From NCBI RefSeq assembly GCF_023278565.1, contig NC_064675.1, positions 4,216,001-4,280,000 on the forward strand: DNA of 64,000 nt, in the 5' to 3' direction. This stretch comes from Colletotrichum lupini. Taxonomy: Eukaryota > Ascomycota > Sordariomycetes > Glomerellales > Glomerellaceae. This document shows, one piece after another, positions 49,016 through 62,319 of this stretch (positions within the stretch are counted from its first letter, which is position 1; every line of letters starts with the position of its first letter). Position numbers and translations under genes: made by a program. Below the pieces are notes generated by a model. That model did not search any database. It saw only the letters and a program-made list of their open reading frames with translations, and was not told the origin of the DNA.

Positions 49016-50374
49016 GGCTTTCTGAGAGGCACACACTTCTCTCTTGCGCCGGCTTAGGCCGAATGAGACATCGGAGGTGCGTCGGTGTGTCGTCGGGTCG
49101 GGACGGTCGTAAAAGGTGGAGTTCCCTTAAGGTAAGATAGTCGGGCTGTTTAAATGTAGTGACGGGACTGGAAGACCTCCGTATCTCTAGCCGATCTAAC
49201 TTATCGAGATAAAGTGTGGTAAGTTGAGAGATTTAGCCTGCAATGAGCTGCCAAGACTTATATCCAGAGGGTAAGTTGTATTGGATTAAGGTTAAAACGA
49301 CTTCATGTCCCAAACATACGGGCCCTTTCATGTACGGCAAGCCGAACGTTTGGCCGTCCCTCTCCCTCTCAGTACCTATCTACTTACTCTTCCCAAACCG
49401 TGCCGGACAAGTCTTCCTCCGCAGACAAAGATTAGGTGATTTGCAAGGGAAAGAGAATGGATGACGCCAACGCCCAGGTCACTCGCAGTCTTGCGTTTTG
49501 AGTCGTTGGTTTCGCGTCGCGAGGGCGGGGCCGGGTTATACCCGGGCGGCGTAGGCGTGGGCGCGGTGAGAACCCCGACATCGGTGTCGTCCGAAGGTGG
49601 GATTCGTCCAAGACTCCTGCATAGGAAGTTTTCGCCAAGTCACTTGATCTCTGGAAGTGAGAACAAGTGATTGACTTCAGTGCTGGAAGATGGTTCAGAG
49701 TACACAGATGCATCTTCTCGAGTAAGTAAGCTTCGGCTTATACGGCGAGACGCGAGACCTAGAGAACTTCGGGGTTTCTCCGCTTCGGTGCCGTGCCGAT
49801 TTGGCCGATGTTCATGCCCGGCGTGTGATTGATGAGCTGAAGCACGTGTGAAATAATTGTTCTCGACCGGAGTTTTCTTTCATCTCGGCTCCGTGGCTTT
49901 GGGAACACCATCCAAGGGGTGCTCGAATAACGTCCTCTTCCTTCCCCCGGTTCCCCGGATTCCTCAGAGTCAGTGGTACCAAAACCTGAAAATTACAATA
50001 TAGAGGAGTACAATACCTTTCATCAAGGTCTCACAAGCATCCTACGAGAAAACAGATTATTTGAATAAGTTGATTTTACTGATTACGTTTACAACTAATA
50101 CTAGCGGTCAAACTTATCCCGCCTCAGTCTCTTTCTCGCGTGTCATACACCCATTTTCTCTTAACCTCGTATCCCGTCATCTAGAGAAAGTAATCTTTCC
50201 ATCATCTGTATCATGTTGTATCCTTGATCGGTTTCCTGAAGTGCTGTTTTCCCATGTGTCTCCTCCAACCTTCTGTGATGTAAACCGTTATTTTCCAAAC
50301 TAGGGTATCTACCAATATTGTGTAAGAGAGAGAGTAAAAGAAAAGAAAAGGTAAGAGAAAGAATCTGAAAAGAA
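49016..50374. other. Intergenic region upstream of the Rch1-like gene
   Basis: About 1.36 kb between the Rch1-like start and the stop of the 7TM protein gene (both minus). It presumably contains the Rch1-like promoter and the 3' untranslated region of the 7TM gene. No gene or RNA is seen. Confidence 0.5.
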
Positions 50375-53300
50375 TTATGCATCACCCGAAGCATTCCTAG
50401 CTTGGTTCTGCATCCTACGCATCGCCTCGCGGTGCAACTCAAACATCTCCCCGCTCTGCATGCTCCTCGTGAAAGCCTGATCGGACCTCTCCTTATCGAT
50501 CCTCGCCTTCTCCTTGCGCTTCGCCTCCGCCTCCTTCTGGCTCATCATGAAGCTCCGCTGCAGGTCAATGTTCCTCTGCACCTCGGCCTCGCGCGCGGCG
50601 GCCTGGCTAGCCGCCAGGTTCGACGCGCTTGGCGACCGGAACATGCTCAGCGCCATGTCGCGGCCATTGGCGGCGGGAGCGGGGGACGCCGTACCGGCGC
50701 GGAGATCGGCGCGGACCGAGTCTCGGAAGCTCGCGAGCCGGGCGTCACGGGCGTCTTGCGAGGGAACGTTGGAGTAACGCAGGGGCTGATGAGAGTCGAA
50801 GGCGAGGTTGTCGGCGGAAACGCTGGGTACGTAAGAGCCGCTGGCTGACCTAGAGCCTTCGAGGGAGGATCGCATTGTGCCGGAACTGCTCTGGCGACGG
50901 ATAATTTCCCTGCGCTGGCTCAATGGGAGGTCGTCCAGGGAGACTGGCGGCATCTGTGACGGGTAGACGGGGTAGTTGTACATGGAGCCGGTCTCGCTGG
51001 GTGGTCTGTAGGAGGCGGCAGATATCTCAGGCGTGTTGTTGGCGCCAGTCAGAATTCCGTACGTCTTGTTGCGCAGAGCGACGCTTCTCTGTGCGATCAA
51101 GCTCTGAGGGCTGTCGTAAGACATGATGCCGGGTGGCGGCGGCGGGGGAACAAAGACAGCTGGAGCTGTTGCTGAGTTAGCGATGCCAGAGGCGCCGCTT
51201 CTTGTGCTCGCAGCTCTAGAGAGCGCCTGTTGCTCTTCCTCGGCGATGGGCTCGAACTGCGTCTTGCTCGAAGCACGGCGATGTGACTGGTACGAGCTGT
51301 TTCTAGAGTGGCCACGGTTCGGTGACTGGGTTGACTTGGGTCGGGTCAAGGCCGGCGGAGGTGTCGCGACGGGAGCGGGCGATCTCGAAGGAGTTGGTGC
51401 AGGCGCAGGCGTGGCAGACAAGGCCGTCTGCTTAAGCTCATCGATGTGCACAGGAGCTGGGGCTTCCCGGGTCTGCGGTCTGTCGTCTCCGACCTTTAAG
51501 ATCTCAGGCTCGGGTGCGTCGGCGTGGCTAAGGTGCTTTGCCCATTCGTTTGTGCGGTAGTGTAGTGCAACGTTGGAGAAGCTGGGCGACAGACGCTCTT
51601 GGGTAAGATTCAGAGGCGTGGAACGAAGCGAGGCTGTTGATTTGGCTTGCTGAGAAGGGACGGGGACTTGTCGACTCTCGCCCGACTCAGACAGCTTCAC
51701 CGAGCTGTTTTCTTGAGCAACATCACCGATTGCGGTTTCCGGCGCCCTCTCTTCGACAGCAGCAGGAGTCGCATCCTTGGCCAGAGGCTGGGCTGGCATG
51801 TCAGTGACAGCCGTCATGGCTGACACTGGTCTAACGGAGTCTCCATCGGTGACGCTCTGTCGAGATGCCGATGCTGATGTAGTAGTCTCCGGCTTGATGC
51901 TCGACTGTTGCTCTCCAGAGAGCTGTGCGTTGATCTCAATACTGCGACGGTGACCACCGTTCACAGATCCGGCGCCGCTGTCGCTCTGAGTGTCAACAGT
52001 TGCCGCGAGAGACACAGCGTCGTCGTCCCTTGGACGTTGAAGCACCGCCAGCTCCTCATCACCGTCATCTTCCTTACGATGCGACATCGATGTCCGCTGA
52101 GAAACCCTCCGCATCAGCTGTACCGAGCTCTGAGAGAGTCGCTTCGCAAAGGAACTCCTCTTGCTGCCGACGCCTGCCTGAATCTCTTCATCATCGTCGG
52201 CAAAAGTTGCGATCGTGGACCGCTCCTCTTTGTCTCTGGCTAGAGCCTCCTCATCAGGGAATCTGAATGGCAAAGGTACCACTTCAGGAACCGGTGCCAC
52301 CTCTTGCACGCTCTGAACAACAGTAGGACCAGTGACGTTGTCCGCAGCAACGGGTTCTCTGTGAGTTTCATCCGGAGCGACGCGTAATGTCACAACGACT
52401 TCTTTCTCCTTTTCGGAAACCATCAGACCTGGAGACTCTGGCTTTGGGGGAACAGCGGGAGAAACATCCGACCCTTGCACTTCAGCCACGGGAGGGGCGT
52501 GTGATCGAGGAGTAGCGGTGCTCTGGCTGTATCGAATAGCCTTCTCGCTCTCGCTGTCGCGAGCAAAGCCGGAGTCGTGATCATCGCTGTCTGGTGTGTA
52601 ATCTCCGTGCGCTCTCTCCCACGCCCGTCGCTCTAAAGCGGTGCGAGCCTCGAGCTCTCTTCCAATGTTGGCCTCTTCGTCATCACGGGCACGCTGCGCC
52701 TCGGCCATTTCCTCTTCCCGCTTCGTACGTTTATCCTTGATGACGTTCCACAATCTCTTCTGAGAAATGACGCCGATAACAGTGATTACAATTATAGCGG
52801 CAATCTCAACGCGAATGCCCTTTGTTAGCGGGTAGGTGTTGGTGTCTTGAGGGAAGAGGTTGTCGTTCAGGTCCCAAATGTACGCCCAAAACTCCTTCAG
52901 CCCAGCCCGGCTGAAGCAGTCGATTCCGAGCACAGTTGCCGTGGCACCACTGAAGGCGATCGTACACATGAGCGCCCAGTCCCGAGTCCATCGGCTGAAG
53001 TACAATGCAAAGCCTGCTAGTGAGAAAACAATGATGAAAATGACTTTGCCGACTCCCGTAAGCAGGCCGCCCTCGTGGACGCAAAGCAGCCACATTGAAA
53101 AGCAAAATCCGCCGAGAGCACATCCCAGGCATTCCGTAATTTCTTTGAAGAACCAGGAAGCGAGAACGCCAACTGCGACGGCCGGTAAAACTGCTGCGAC
53201 GACATAGGCCCCTTGGGATCCGTTGGACACTGGAATGACCATGACATAGACGACCAAGACTGTGATACCCAAGGCGACGACGTACGCAACGGAGAAGGCA

Positions 53301-53798
53301 GTGTGCAAGACTGTATTCTTGATACCAATCAAGCTGTAGATGACCCCAGTGCAGAGCAAGATGACACCAGCGACAGCCCAGCCTGGTGTGACCTTTGGCT
53401 CAATAGGTAGCTCTCCTGCCAGCATGGTAGCTGTATCAAATGTCAGCCTTGTCTAGGGTTTGGTGTTGGTGCTAGGTGTTCGGTGAGGAAGTTCACTTAC
53501 AATTGTCAAGGCTTGAGTTTCCAGAGGTGCTGCCAGTAGTTGGGATGATGGGAGGACTAGAGACTGTAGCGGAAACAGAAGGCGACTCGGTGGTAGTGAC
53601 TGCCGCTGTCCTTAGTGAAGATGCCGGCGATGTAGTACTTTCAGCATCTTGTGCGCTTCGTGACAAAGTAGAAGAGGCAACGGCTGCTGTAGTAGTCCCG
53701 CTCTCTTGACGTCTGACGGGCACCAAAGCTTGAGCAACAGCCGCCTGAAGGAAGATTAAGAGAAGGCCCCATGAGATCAGACGATTCCACCTCGCCAT
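50375..53798 (-). CDS. 7TM DUF4203 (TMEM198/TM7SF3-like) protein with long cytosolic tail
   Basis: Exons 53,798-53,501 and 53,430-50,375 (71-nt intron, donor GTAAGT, branch GGCTGACA) give 1,117 residues. The first ATG used opens MARWNRLISWGLLLIFLQ and gives a clear signal peptide (about 1-23); an upstream in-frame ATG at 53,831 would bury it. Residues 24-105 are Ser/Thr-rich and mucin-like (an O-glycosylated ectodomain is inferred). Seven hydrophobic helices follow (about 116-325), matching the DUF4203/TMEM198 arrangement, with LGCALGGFCFSMWLL and VEIAAIIVITVIGVIS. A basic EEE/KR segment and a roughly 790-residue Ser/Pro/Glu-rich, probably disordered tail follow. The tail holds a helical patch near the end (KEAEAKRKEKARIDKERSDQAF). 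Biochemical function is unknown; a surface sensor or scaffold role is inferred from topology only. Confidence 0.88.
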
Positions 53799-56700
53799 GA
53801 TGACGAATTGGCCACCAGGTGTCGAATCCAAATTATTATACCAGTATTAGTGTTTGGTGTTGTCGAAACAGTTTCCGAGCATCGATAGTCTGTATTCACC
53901 TGAACCACTTGTGACGTGAAGAGAGGAGGGGATGCCGGCAGCAAGAAAAGAGTCGGTGGAAGACACGGGCAAGCTGAAGGGGGGAGCTGGGAGAAGGAAG
54001 GTATTATTAGATGAACGAACAATGGTCAGCCAGCATCGACTCGAACCCCAGGGACCAGTGGGGGATTAGGACAAGACAGCTCCCGGGCTGACAGCAGAGA
54101 AGAGGGGAGGATGGAAAAGAAGAAAAGAAAGGGTACAGACAGGGGCAGGGAACAGCCCAGATGTCATGGAGTGGAGTCGAGACCTGGAGGTGATCAAACT
54201 ATATAGGACAAGAGGAGAGTGTTAATGCCGGAGTGGGAGATCCATGGGAGAGATGCGGACCCGGCTGGTGACACCGAACAGGGCATCATTGGTGCACGAG
54301 TACACGCGGATGGCTTCAGCTACGATGCACTCGTCACAGCGAAATGTGCAATCCTTCCCACATGACGAAATAACCCTCCGGGACTGAGGTAACGCATGGA
54401 ACCCTTTGAGATGGCCAAAGACTATGGAGTGCTTCCTTTCTAGCCACCATGTACATGGTAAGAGTGAGATCAGACCAAGATTGGAGCTGCCTTGCATGCT
54501 CTACAACCTTCTCGCAGTGATGGGCTTCCAGCCTAACTGGGATGGCAAGAACCGTAGCGGCTCAGGATCGGAAGAGGAAGGACAAACAAGACGGCGCGCG
54601 GGTACGGGAGATGAATACCACGGACGTTCTGAGAAAAGAAACGCAGGCAGGCAAAGTGAGGGTGGCCAACCGAGAGGGCGAGGTCCTTCTTGGCGGCATC
54701 GGGTACAAGCGAGTGACCTGCGGCTCTCGGCCAGAAGACGGCCAAGAAGATCAAGTCGAGAGTCCATGGCGTCCAGGCATGGCGTCCAGACGGGTCGTGG
54801 ACAACTAGTCTTCTGACAAGGCCGCGGCATGGCCAGACTTTGCGGCGGCAGTCAATAGGAATGCCGGTCTGCTGGCTGAATCTATAGCTTATATCACGGG
54901 TTCCGAGGGCGAGATCTGAAGAGCACCAGAATGTAGCAAACGCAAATGTAGCCAAAGACAATGTAAGTTGAGAGAAAAAGGTGTGATGAGGAAGCTGTTG
55001 GTACTTGTGAATACTGCGTACTACGTAGGTGAGCAGTCGTCGGAAGTTGAGGCGCGTCCATCCTAAATTACAGGGACAGGGGCTAATCCCGGCATACCGC
55101 GCTTTAGCGTTTGACTCGGATGGCAATAAGACGATCAGGAACAGCAAGGAAGTGGGAACAACAGCCCGACGAGATGGAGGGTGCAGCCTCTGAGGGAGGG
55201 GTGGAGGGGTCCGTGGGGCTTGCGTTGGTTGTGAGGTGAGTGAGGAAGGTGGACGGATTGGATGGATGGATGGACGGACGGGAGGGATGAGATGGTGAAT
55301 AGGATGAGATGAGAGAGAGAGAAAGAGAAACAGGATGAGACGGGATGACCATGGGGACGCGAGAAGCTCTAGCCTTGCTGCTCTTCAACACCTCCACGAC
55401 CTCTTTGGTGCCAAAACGGACGTCCCGTCCTGTCCAGTCTGTCCTCACAGAAATGCCCGAGACGGGCGCGCGCGAACGATTTGCATTGGCCATGCGCCAT
55501 GTGCAGTACGCAGTCCGCAGTCCGCAGTTTACAGCACATCGCAGCGCAGAGTGAGTTGGCATGGGCAGGCAGCGCATGGCATTGCATCTTGGGTATCCGG
55601 ATCCCCATTCGCAGTCAGATTCTGTCTGACCCATGACGAGTCAGCCACAGCCGTAAGGTATTCATCCATCTGTGGCAGCATCGTGGTTCGTACGCATCAT
55701 GATGTGGAAATCATGTTTAACCTTTGCTGCCTTTCCACGGCCACGTCGTCTGCATTTCCAGAATGGGAAAATCGACTTGAGCTTTTTCAATAGTCTTCTG
55801 CCACCCGCATGAATTCGTGTCCAGATGCGGACGTGTAGGCCAAACGTATCGCTGTAGGTAATGCGATAAATTGCTTTTTTCCAACAGCGTTGGATAGACG
55901 GTAGCGGCGGCGGTTCGGCCGACGTCGTTCATCAGCTGAGCTCCAAGCCTCCAAGAACGAATAGGGTACACCATCGAGGAAAAAAGGAGATTATTGCAAA
56001 GTGAATCAGGTCCGCCGCAAGATCGGTGGCGCACCCGAGGCAAGACAAGGCCGGTAGCCGCGGTGCCGCGCAGGACGAACATTGGCTTGTCTTCCTTGAA
56101 CAGGTCAGTGGTCAATCAGGGTGGGGTGGGGTGGTGTTGCAGTCCATAGCTTCGCTGCACCTGCAAACTGCACCTGCACGTCTCCGGTCAAACGGGATGT
56201 GGAGATCTTGAACTTTGAAGACCTTGGAGGGAAAAAGTCGTGATGGATGCGAAATGAAAGAGTTGCACCGACGCAGCGGGACGAGGTTGATCTCCAGGTA
56301 CAAAGTAGTAAAGTAAGGTAAGGTACCACGCACCCACGGTAGCACGGTAGGTACTCAGCCGGCGCTTTTTGATGACCAGGGCCGAGAAAGCAGGTGCCAC
56401 CTACGCTACGCCTTCTCCAGATCCACTAGCCCATCCCGTCTTAGGTCGGTTCCTGCCTTAGCTTAACGGTGTATTCAAGGGAGGCAGCAACCTGGAAGAC
56501 GAGCATCTAGAAAGGCAAGAGAGAACAACGATGTCGACGAACACTTGCCTTCCATTTCAGAAATATCGTACGTTGGAGACGTCACTACGTACTATGATTT
56601 TGAACGTGGAATTGACTCTGAATCTTGCAAGTTCCCTAACTCTCCAAGCAATGAAAGGGAGCCTTCATCTTACTTCGCCAGCAAACACAACGTCGCTCAT

Positions 56701-57789
56701 CCTTGATATCATCGAACCACAATCCCCCACCTCGACTCCTCCTAGCATCTTGCTAGACTGGCACGAACGACTAGGCCACGGAAGACCCATGCTTGCGATA
56801 CCAGGCTATGCGTCAATAACTTCCGAAGACGCGCTTTTCCGGCAATAGACATGACATTTGGCCCCGGTATTCTGTCTCCATTGATCGTCCTCCAGCTGAT
56901 TTTCCTGTCAGATCTTTTCTGCCTTTCTCCAGCTGATCGAGATTACGAGAGGCGTGCTCATCGACTTCCAACGCGAACCATGACAACCCGGCGCGATCGG
57001 ATCGCGAGCACGTCGTCTAGGCCTGCATACAATAGTTTTGTGTTTGCGTGCCCATCCTCGACGAGTCCTAGTGTATCCTCCCAATACAGTACGCGGCCAA
57101 CACAACGCACAAGCGCGGGGACCACCAATGATGCCGGAACACTTGCTCAGCTCTCCCTTCAACCACACCGGACGCCGCACATACATATTGAACTCTTTTG
57201 CCGACCAACGAGTCCACCCAGAATCCACTTAAGCTTTGGACGAAACTTTCGACCCCTCACATGGACAGCCCAGTGATACTCTCCACGGCATTGGGTCTCG
57301 GTTTGGGGTATGTACATAGATCCATCGTTACGAGACGGCCTGATGGACAATGACGGCTTGACAGATGGCCCCTGAGTCTGGTTGAGCCTTGGGGTAAAAA
57401 AGACAATTTGACTCAGGTGTCTGATTCTGACTCTGGTAAACAAGGAACAGGTGGCAAGCGCATCGAAATGGCCATGGTCATGCCCACGGTCACAAACTTT
57501 CTGACGTAGGCCGTTGTGTTTTCAGCTCATCGGCTGACGCCTGCTACTGGCTTCACGGATTCGGCATTGTTTCGAGGCTTGCGTCTGGAAACAATGGCTT
57601 TGCAACTATCCTGAATGGCAACAAACCAGGTTTCTATTTTCTTTCTCATCACGGTCTGGATGTCTCGATGGAAGCAAAGCACGTCCATCCACGACACTAT
57701 CCAATGGCTGATCTGGGTCGAAACCGCGCTGCCGGCGCCGCTATTCATTTAGTCGCGCTCTCGGCCAGGCACCTGTGAAATTGAAGGGT
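53799..57789. other. Gene-poor interval between the 7TM gene and the 4.9-kb element
   Basis: About 4 kb of GC-balanced DNA. The first few hundred bases are likely the 7TM gene's promoter and leader. Frames up to 204 codons exist, but overlapping ones on both strands show no recognisable domain. A frame at 56,531-56,848 contains LDWHERLGHG, which loosely recalls a Copia GAG-pre-integrase motif but is isolated. Nothing is supported. Confidence 0.45.
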
Positions 57790-57824
57790 CCTACGGCAGA
57801 CTGCAAGAGGCACTCTGCCAAAAC
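57790..57824 (+). repeat. Left terminal inverted repeat (35 bp) of the 4.9-kb element
   Basis: Starts CCTACGGCAGACTGC and ends CTCTGCCAAAAC. It is the exact reverse complement of 62,684-62,718. Inside it, GGCAGACTGC and GCACTCTGCC pair 9 of 10 around the 5-nt loop AAGAG, so each end is itself a near-perfect hairpin. Its CA dinucleotides are intact although the adjacent interior is stripped of them. Confidence 0.95.
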
Positions 57825-58903
57825 ACTTTTTTTATATATCAAAGCAGAAATCGTATTTTATAGTCACCCCATTACCTAGGATAGGGTCTAGACTAGTATA
57901 ATAACCTATAAATAGGGGTTATAAAGATTTATAGCTTAAGAAATACTTTAATTTCGTAATATATTAAACTATATAATAGTATATAAAATCGCGTAATATC
58001 GTACTTTAATATAAAAGTTTTTCTTTTTTTTATAATTTTATTATAAAAATAATTACTATTTTTTACCTTCTTATAAATAAAAATTACTCTTTATTTAAGT
58101 TATTAAACTAATAGCTCGCTTATAAATATTATAATATAAATTTATAATAACTTCTAGTCTTTATATAAGACGTTACTAAACTAATCGACTTTATAATACC
58201 TTTTTATAAAACTATTTTAAAACGACTAATCGATAATAATACTTATATAAGCTCTACCCTTTTTATATAATAAGAACGTATAAATATATAAGCCTTAATA
58301 TTAATAAAATCTCTTTTTATAAGTTTAAAAGAGCGGGAATAAAGTATTTAATAAATAAAAAAGGAGCTAAAGTAATTATTAATAATTAATATCTCTATTA
58401 TATTATATAATATATCTTTTTTTAAAAACGAACTTAACGGTTTCTAAGTAATAACTTATATTAATGTCTAAGTTATTAAGAAGTTTATTAGGAAAGTTTG
58501 GTTTAATTACTTCTTAACGTTTATTTTATATTAAAATATAATACGATTTATTATTTTATATTTTATAATAAACTAATAAATTCTTTTAATAGAGTAGATA
58601 GTATTTTTAATTAATATAAAGAATCCTTACGATATTTTAGAATACCGTAAAATAATATATAAAGCTATAAATTTAAAAAGATTTCTTTTTAAAACTACGA
58701 TTTTATATAAAAAAGATAATTACTAACTTTTTATTATTTTTTAAACTAGAATTAAGTTACTAGTTATTAAACCTTAATTAGTAAAGAAAAAAAAAGGTCG
58801 TATAAAACTAATTATAACTAAAACTTTAGGCAAAACGACGTATAAAAATATTCTAAAAACACGGCTTTTAATAAGTATTAATATTAAACTAATAATAAAA
58901 ATT

Positions 58904-59017
58904 AAGGAGGAATTATTAATTAAGTAAAAAAAGAAGATCGTTAAGAAAAAGGTAAAGGCTAAGAAAAAGGTTAAAAAGGATAAAAATAATAAAAAAGACG
59001 AGATTATAATAGTTTAA
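58904..59017 (+). pseudogene. Lys-rich coding relic inside the 4.9-kb element
   Basis: Frame starting at 58,904 reads KEELLIK, a TAA stop at 58,925, then KKKIVKKKVKAKKKVKK and DKNNKKDEIIIV to a TAA at 59,015. The one internal stop is what RIP makes from CAA. Charged Lys/Glu tails of this sort end several fungal DNA transposases, so it is read as the 3' end of a dead transposase frame; the upstream part is too mutated to follow. Alternatively it is chance coding in A-rich DNA. Confidence 0.35.
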
Positions 59018-62000
59018 TAAAAAAATAAAGTTTACGATAATAAATAACTTAGTATATTATAAGGATAAAAACGAGTATTTTTATTAATAAATAGTTTAGA
59101 ATAAACTATAATTATATTTATAATTCCTTTTTATCCTTAATATCGCTCGTAATTATAAAACTATTTAATACTCTAAAATTAATTCTAAAGTTTTTTAATC
59201 TCTATTTAACTTATATAATACTACCCTATAGTTTACTTAGTAAAATAACTTCTAATTAAAGCTTATTACGTATATACTATTTTAAATAAATACGAAGATA
59301 TTAATACGCTTTAAAATAAGGATAATTAGCCTCGCTAAACTTCGTACTTTTAGCTAATATAATTAAGGAGCCCTTAATAATTAAAGTATAAATCTATAAA
59401 GTAGCTTAAAGAAGATATACGTTTAAATTATTACTATTTTAAATAGTATTTAATAGTTATTAAACTTGGTTTTAGTTAATTAGCTATATAAAGTCTTATA
59501 CGGTTCGTAACGTAGGTTAATAATATAGTTACTATAACTAATTAAAAATAATATAAGGGCGACCTTTTTAATAACGAATTTGATAAGAGTTCTAAATTTA
59601 TATAAAGTTAATAAAATTAGAACGAATTAGTAGTATATACGTAAATAGAAGTATAATTTAGTTAAAGAGGATATTTATATAGAATAGCCCTTAGAACTTA
59701 AATAGTTAGAAGTATTTTTATAAACGTAAGTATACTTATATATACTAAAATATATATTACTTATTTATTAATATACTAATCTATTTTAATAAAAACGATT
59801 TTACTAACTCTTAATCTTAATATTATAAATACTTTTACTAAAGATTTAGTAATTACGGAATATAATTAGATTTTTGATTATTAAATAGTATTATAAAAAG
59901 TAGTAATAAATACTAAACATAAGAACGGTTTCTTTCCCTCGGTTTAAATAAACTCGTAATAATATAAATCCCCGTTATTAAATAACGGTAAGATATTATA
60001 TAAGTATATTCTAGGATATATAAATAAAAACCCCTATATAGAACTATATAATAAACTATAAATAAGTATTAATACTAATATAGATTTTAAATCTAAATAG
60101 TAGAAGCTTATTATACGTATTTAAAAACTAAATATAATTTAGTCTAAGAGTCGTAAACCCTTTACGATAGTACTTTATTTTACTTAACTAATCTTAAACT
60201 TATTATAAAAAGGTTTTATAATATATAAGGTATAGTTTATCTTAGCTAATAATATAAGCTTATTAATAAACCTATATATAAAAATACTCTTTACTATACC
60301 CTTTAGTATAGTAAGTAACCTCTAGTATATTAAAAAAGAACTCTTCTAATTATTATTATATAATTACGAGCTATTTTAATATTTATTATTACTAAAACTA
60401 ATTTTATTAACGAAGTATTAATAATCCTATAGCCGTAATTATAAATCCTTTAGACTAGAGTTAAAAAAGGATATTTTTATTATTTAAGTATTATTAAAAA
60501 AATAATTCTTAAATACGAATTAATAGATCTTTAAAAAAAACCGTACGCTCTTCTCGTTATAAGTCCTATTTCGCAAATTAACGTTTAAAAGTTCGCTTTA
60601 TAATTCTAATATTAAAAACTATAAAAATATATATAATAATTATATTATAAGTCTAATTACTCTCTAACTTTATAATAATTATCGTTTAATATAGTAAAAG
60701 ATTAATACGTAGTCGTACTATTTTAAAAAAGTAGTAATATATAAAATAAGAAACTAAAAAAGAAATTTTAAATAAGAGGTAAATATTTATATATAATTAT
60801 AGCGATATATAAGGGTATCCTTTTATTTATAAGGTCTTATAAGTATATATATAGAAATATAAACGCTTATAAGGATTTATAACGCTAAAAAGGATAGAAA
60901 AGTATATAACGATAATATATAATAAATAAAAGTTCTATAATTTTATTAAAAACGTTAAACTTTAGGGGGAGCCTTTATATAGTTAATTACGGCCTTTTAC
61001 GGGCTAAACTAAGCGCGTATACTTTAGTTTATAGTTAATAAGTACCCTACGACTCCGTAAGGGCCTTACTGCCCGAGTATTAAGCCTAACCGTACTATAT
61101 TTTAATATATACCTATATAAACTCCTATATTATACTATATAAAAATATCGAATTAATTACTCCTTACTTAAAGTTTATATAAGTTAGTAACGCTCTTTAT
61201 AATCCTATACGCTATTATATATACCCTCTTTATTATTTTTAGCTTACTTAGCTACTTATTTAAAGGCTTTTACTATTATATAGAGGTATATAGCGGGGAT
61301 AGTACCTAGAGATTTAAATAAAGCGCCGATACGGACTTTATTATAGCCTTTATAATTATAACCGCGCTTAATAACTTTAATAAGTATATTATAAATTAAT
61401 ATAAACTATTAATAAACTATAAATAAATATAAAGTAATATAGGGTAACGTATAAATAATAACGGGAGGCGTAATAAGCGTATACTCGTATATAGTAAATA
61501 TATAGTTATAATTAAAATAGCCCTTACTTATAAAAGTAACGTAATTAGTAAAAATACTTTTACTAACTTTATAACGGGCGCACGACTTAGTATTAGTTTT
61601 AGTATTACTATATATAGTTATTTAAATAGTATTAGTAGCCTAAATACGAGTTATAATAATATCTAAGGGTATATAACGGCTATTCTTAGTAATCTTAGGG
61701 TTAAGCTTAATTTAATACTAAGGCTAGATTATATAGGTTAGTATAGTAATATTAAATAGTATAGGGTAGTATATACTAACTTATATAATACTAAGGTTAT
61801 AGATTTAATAAAAAGTCTTTAAAAGGGAAAATAAAGAGCTTATAAATAATATAAGAATCTATATAATAAAGAAGCTATTATATAGAAGTATATATATTAA
61901 TAAAGAAATAAGAAGTTATTTTATAAGACGTAAAGTTATTAGGGTATTACGTAGGTTAGTATATAGGGACCGTTAGGAGCTATATACCCTTAATACGGGC

Positions 62001-62153
62001 TAGAACGCTATATTAAACGCTTATTATAAATATTATACGGCGTATGCGATTATTAGAAAAAGGAGTATCCTATACGAAATTATTAATATATATACGTAAA
62101 TAGTTAATATTAAAAAAAAAAGTAAATAAAAAGAATTAAATTATAAATAGGTA

Positions 62154-62319
62154 TATATGCGTAATTACACTTATAATTGCGCATATATTAGCCTAAGAAA
62201 AGCATAATTACTAATTAGTAAAAGTTGCACTAGCAATTGCGTATAAAATTGCCTAATTATACTTAATTAATATTTCTAATTAGCAAATCGCAAATATTAT
62301 ACTTATAATTACGTATATA
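62154..62319. repeat. 166-bp MITE-like insert with imperfect TIRs
   Basis: Within the RIP-saturated element this pocket still contains many CA/TG dinucleotides (for example GTTGCACTAGCAATTGCG). Its first 24 nt (TATATGCGTAATTACAC...) match the reverse complement of its last 24 nt at 20 positions, with two of the four differences being C/T or G/A as RIP would make. The left end also forms a hairpin with TAATTGCGCATATA at 62,171-62,186. TA lies on both sides. It is read as a small non-autonomous insertion that arrived later or escaped RIP. Confidence 0.55.

Noticed and set aside
29041..53798. The gene-dense core considered as a secondary-metabolite cluster because it holds an AMP-binding enzyme and an aldo-keto reductase
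   Set aside because: No PKS, NRPS, terpene synthase, P450 or cluster regulator is present; the neighbours are housekeeping genes such as pob3 and GH1.
54030..54060. GGGGTTCGAGTCG on the minus strand, a B-box-like sequence
   Set aside because: The flanking stem bases do not pair and no other tRNA arms are found.
56531..56848. Frame containing LDWHERLGHG, reminiscent of a Copia GAG-pre-integrase motif
   Set aside because: Single short motif without integrase or reverse transcriptase nearby, and no RIP signature around it.
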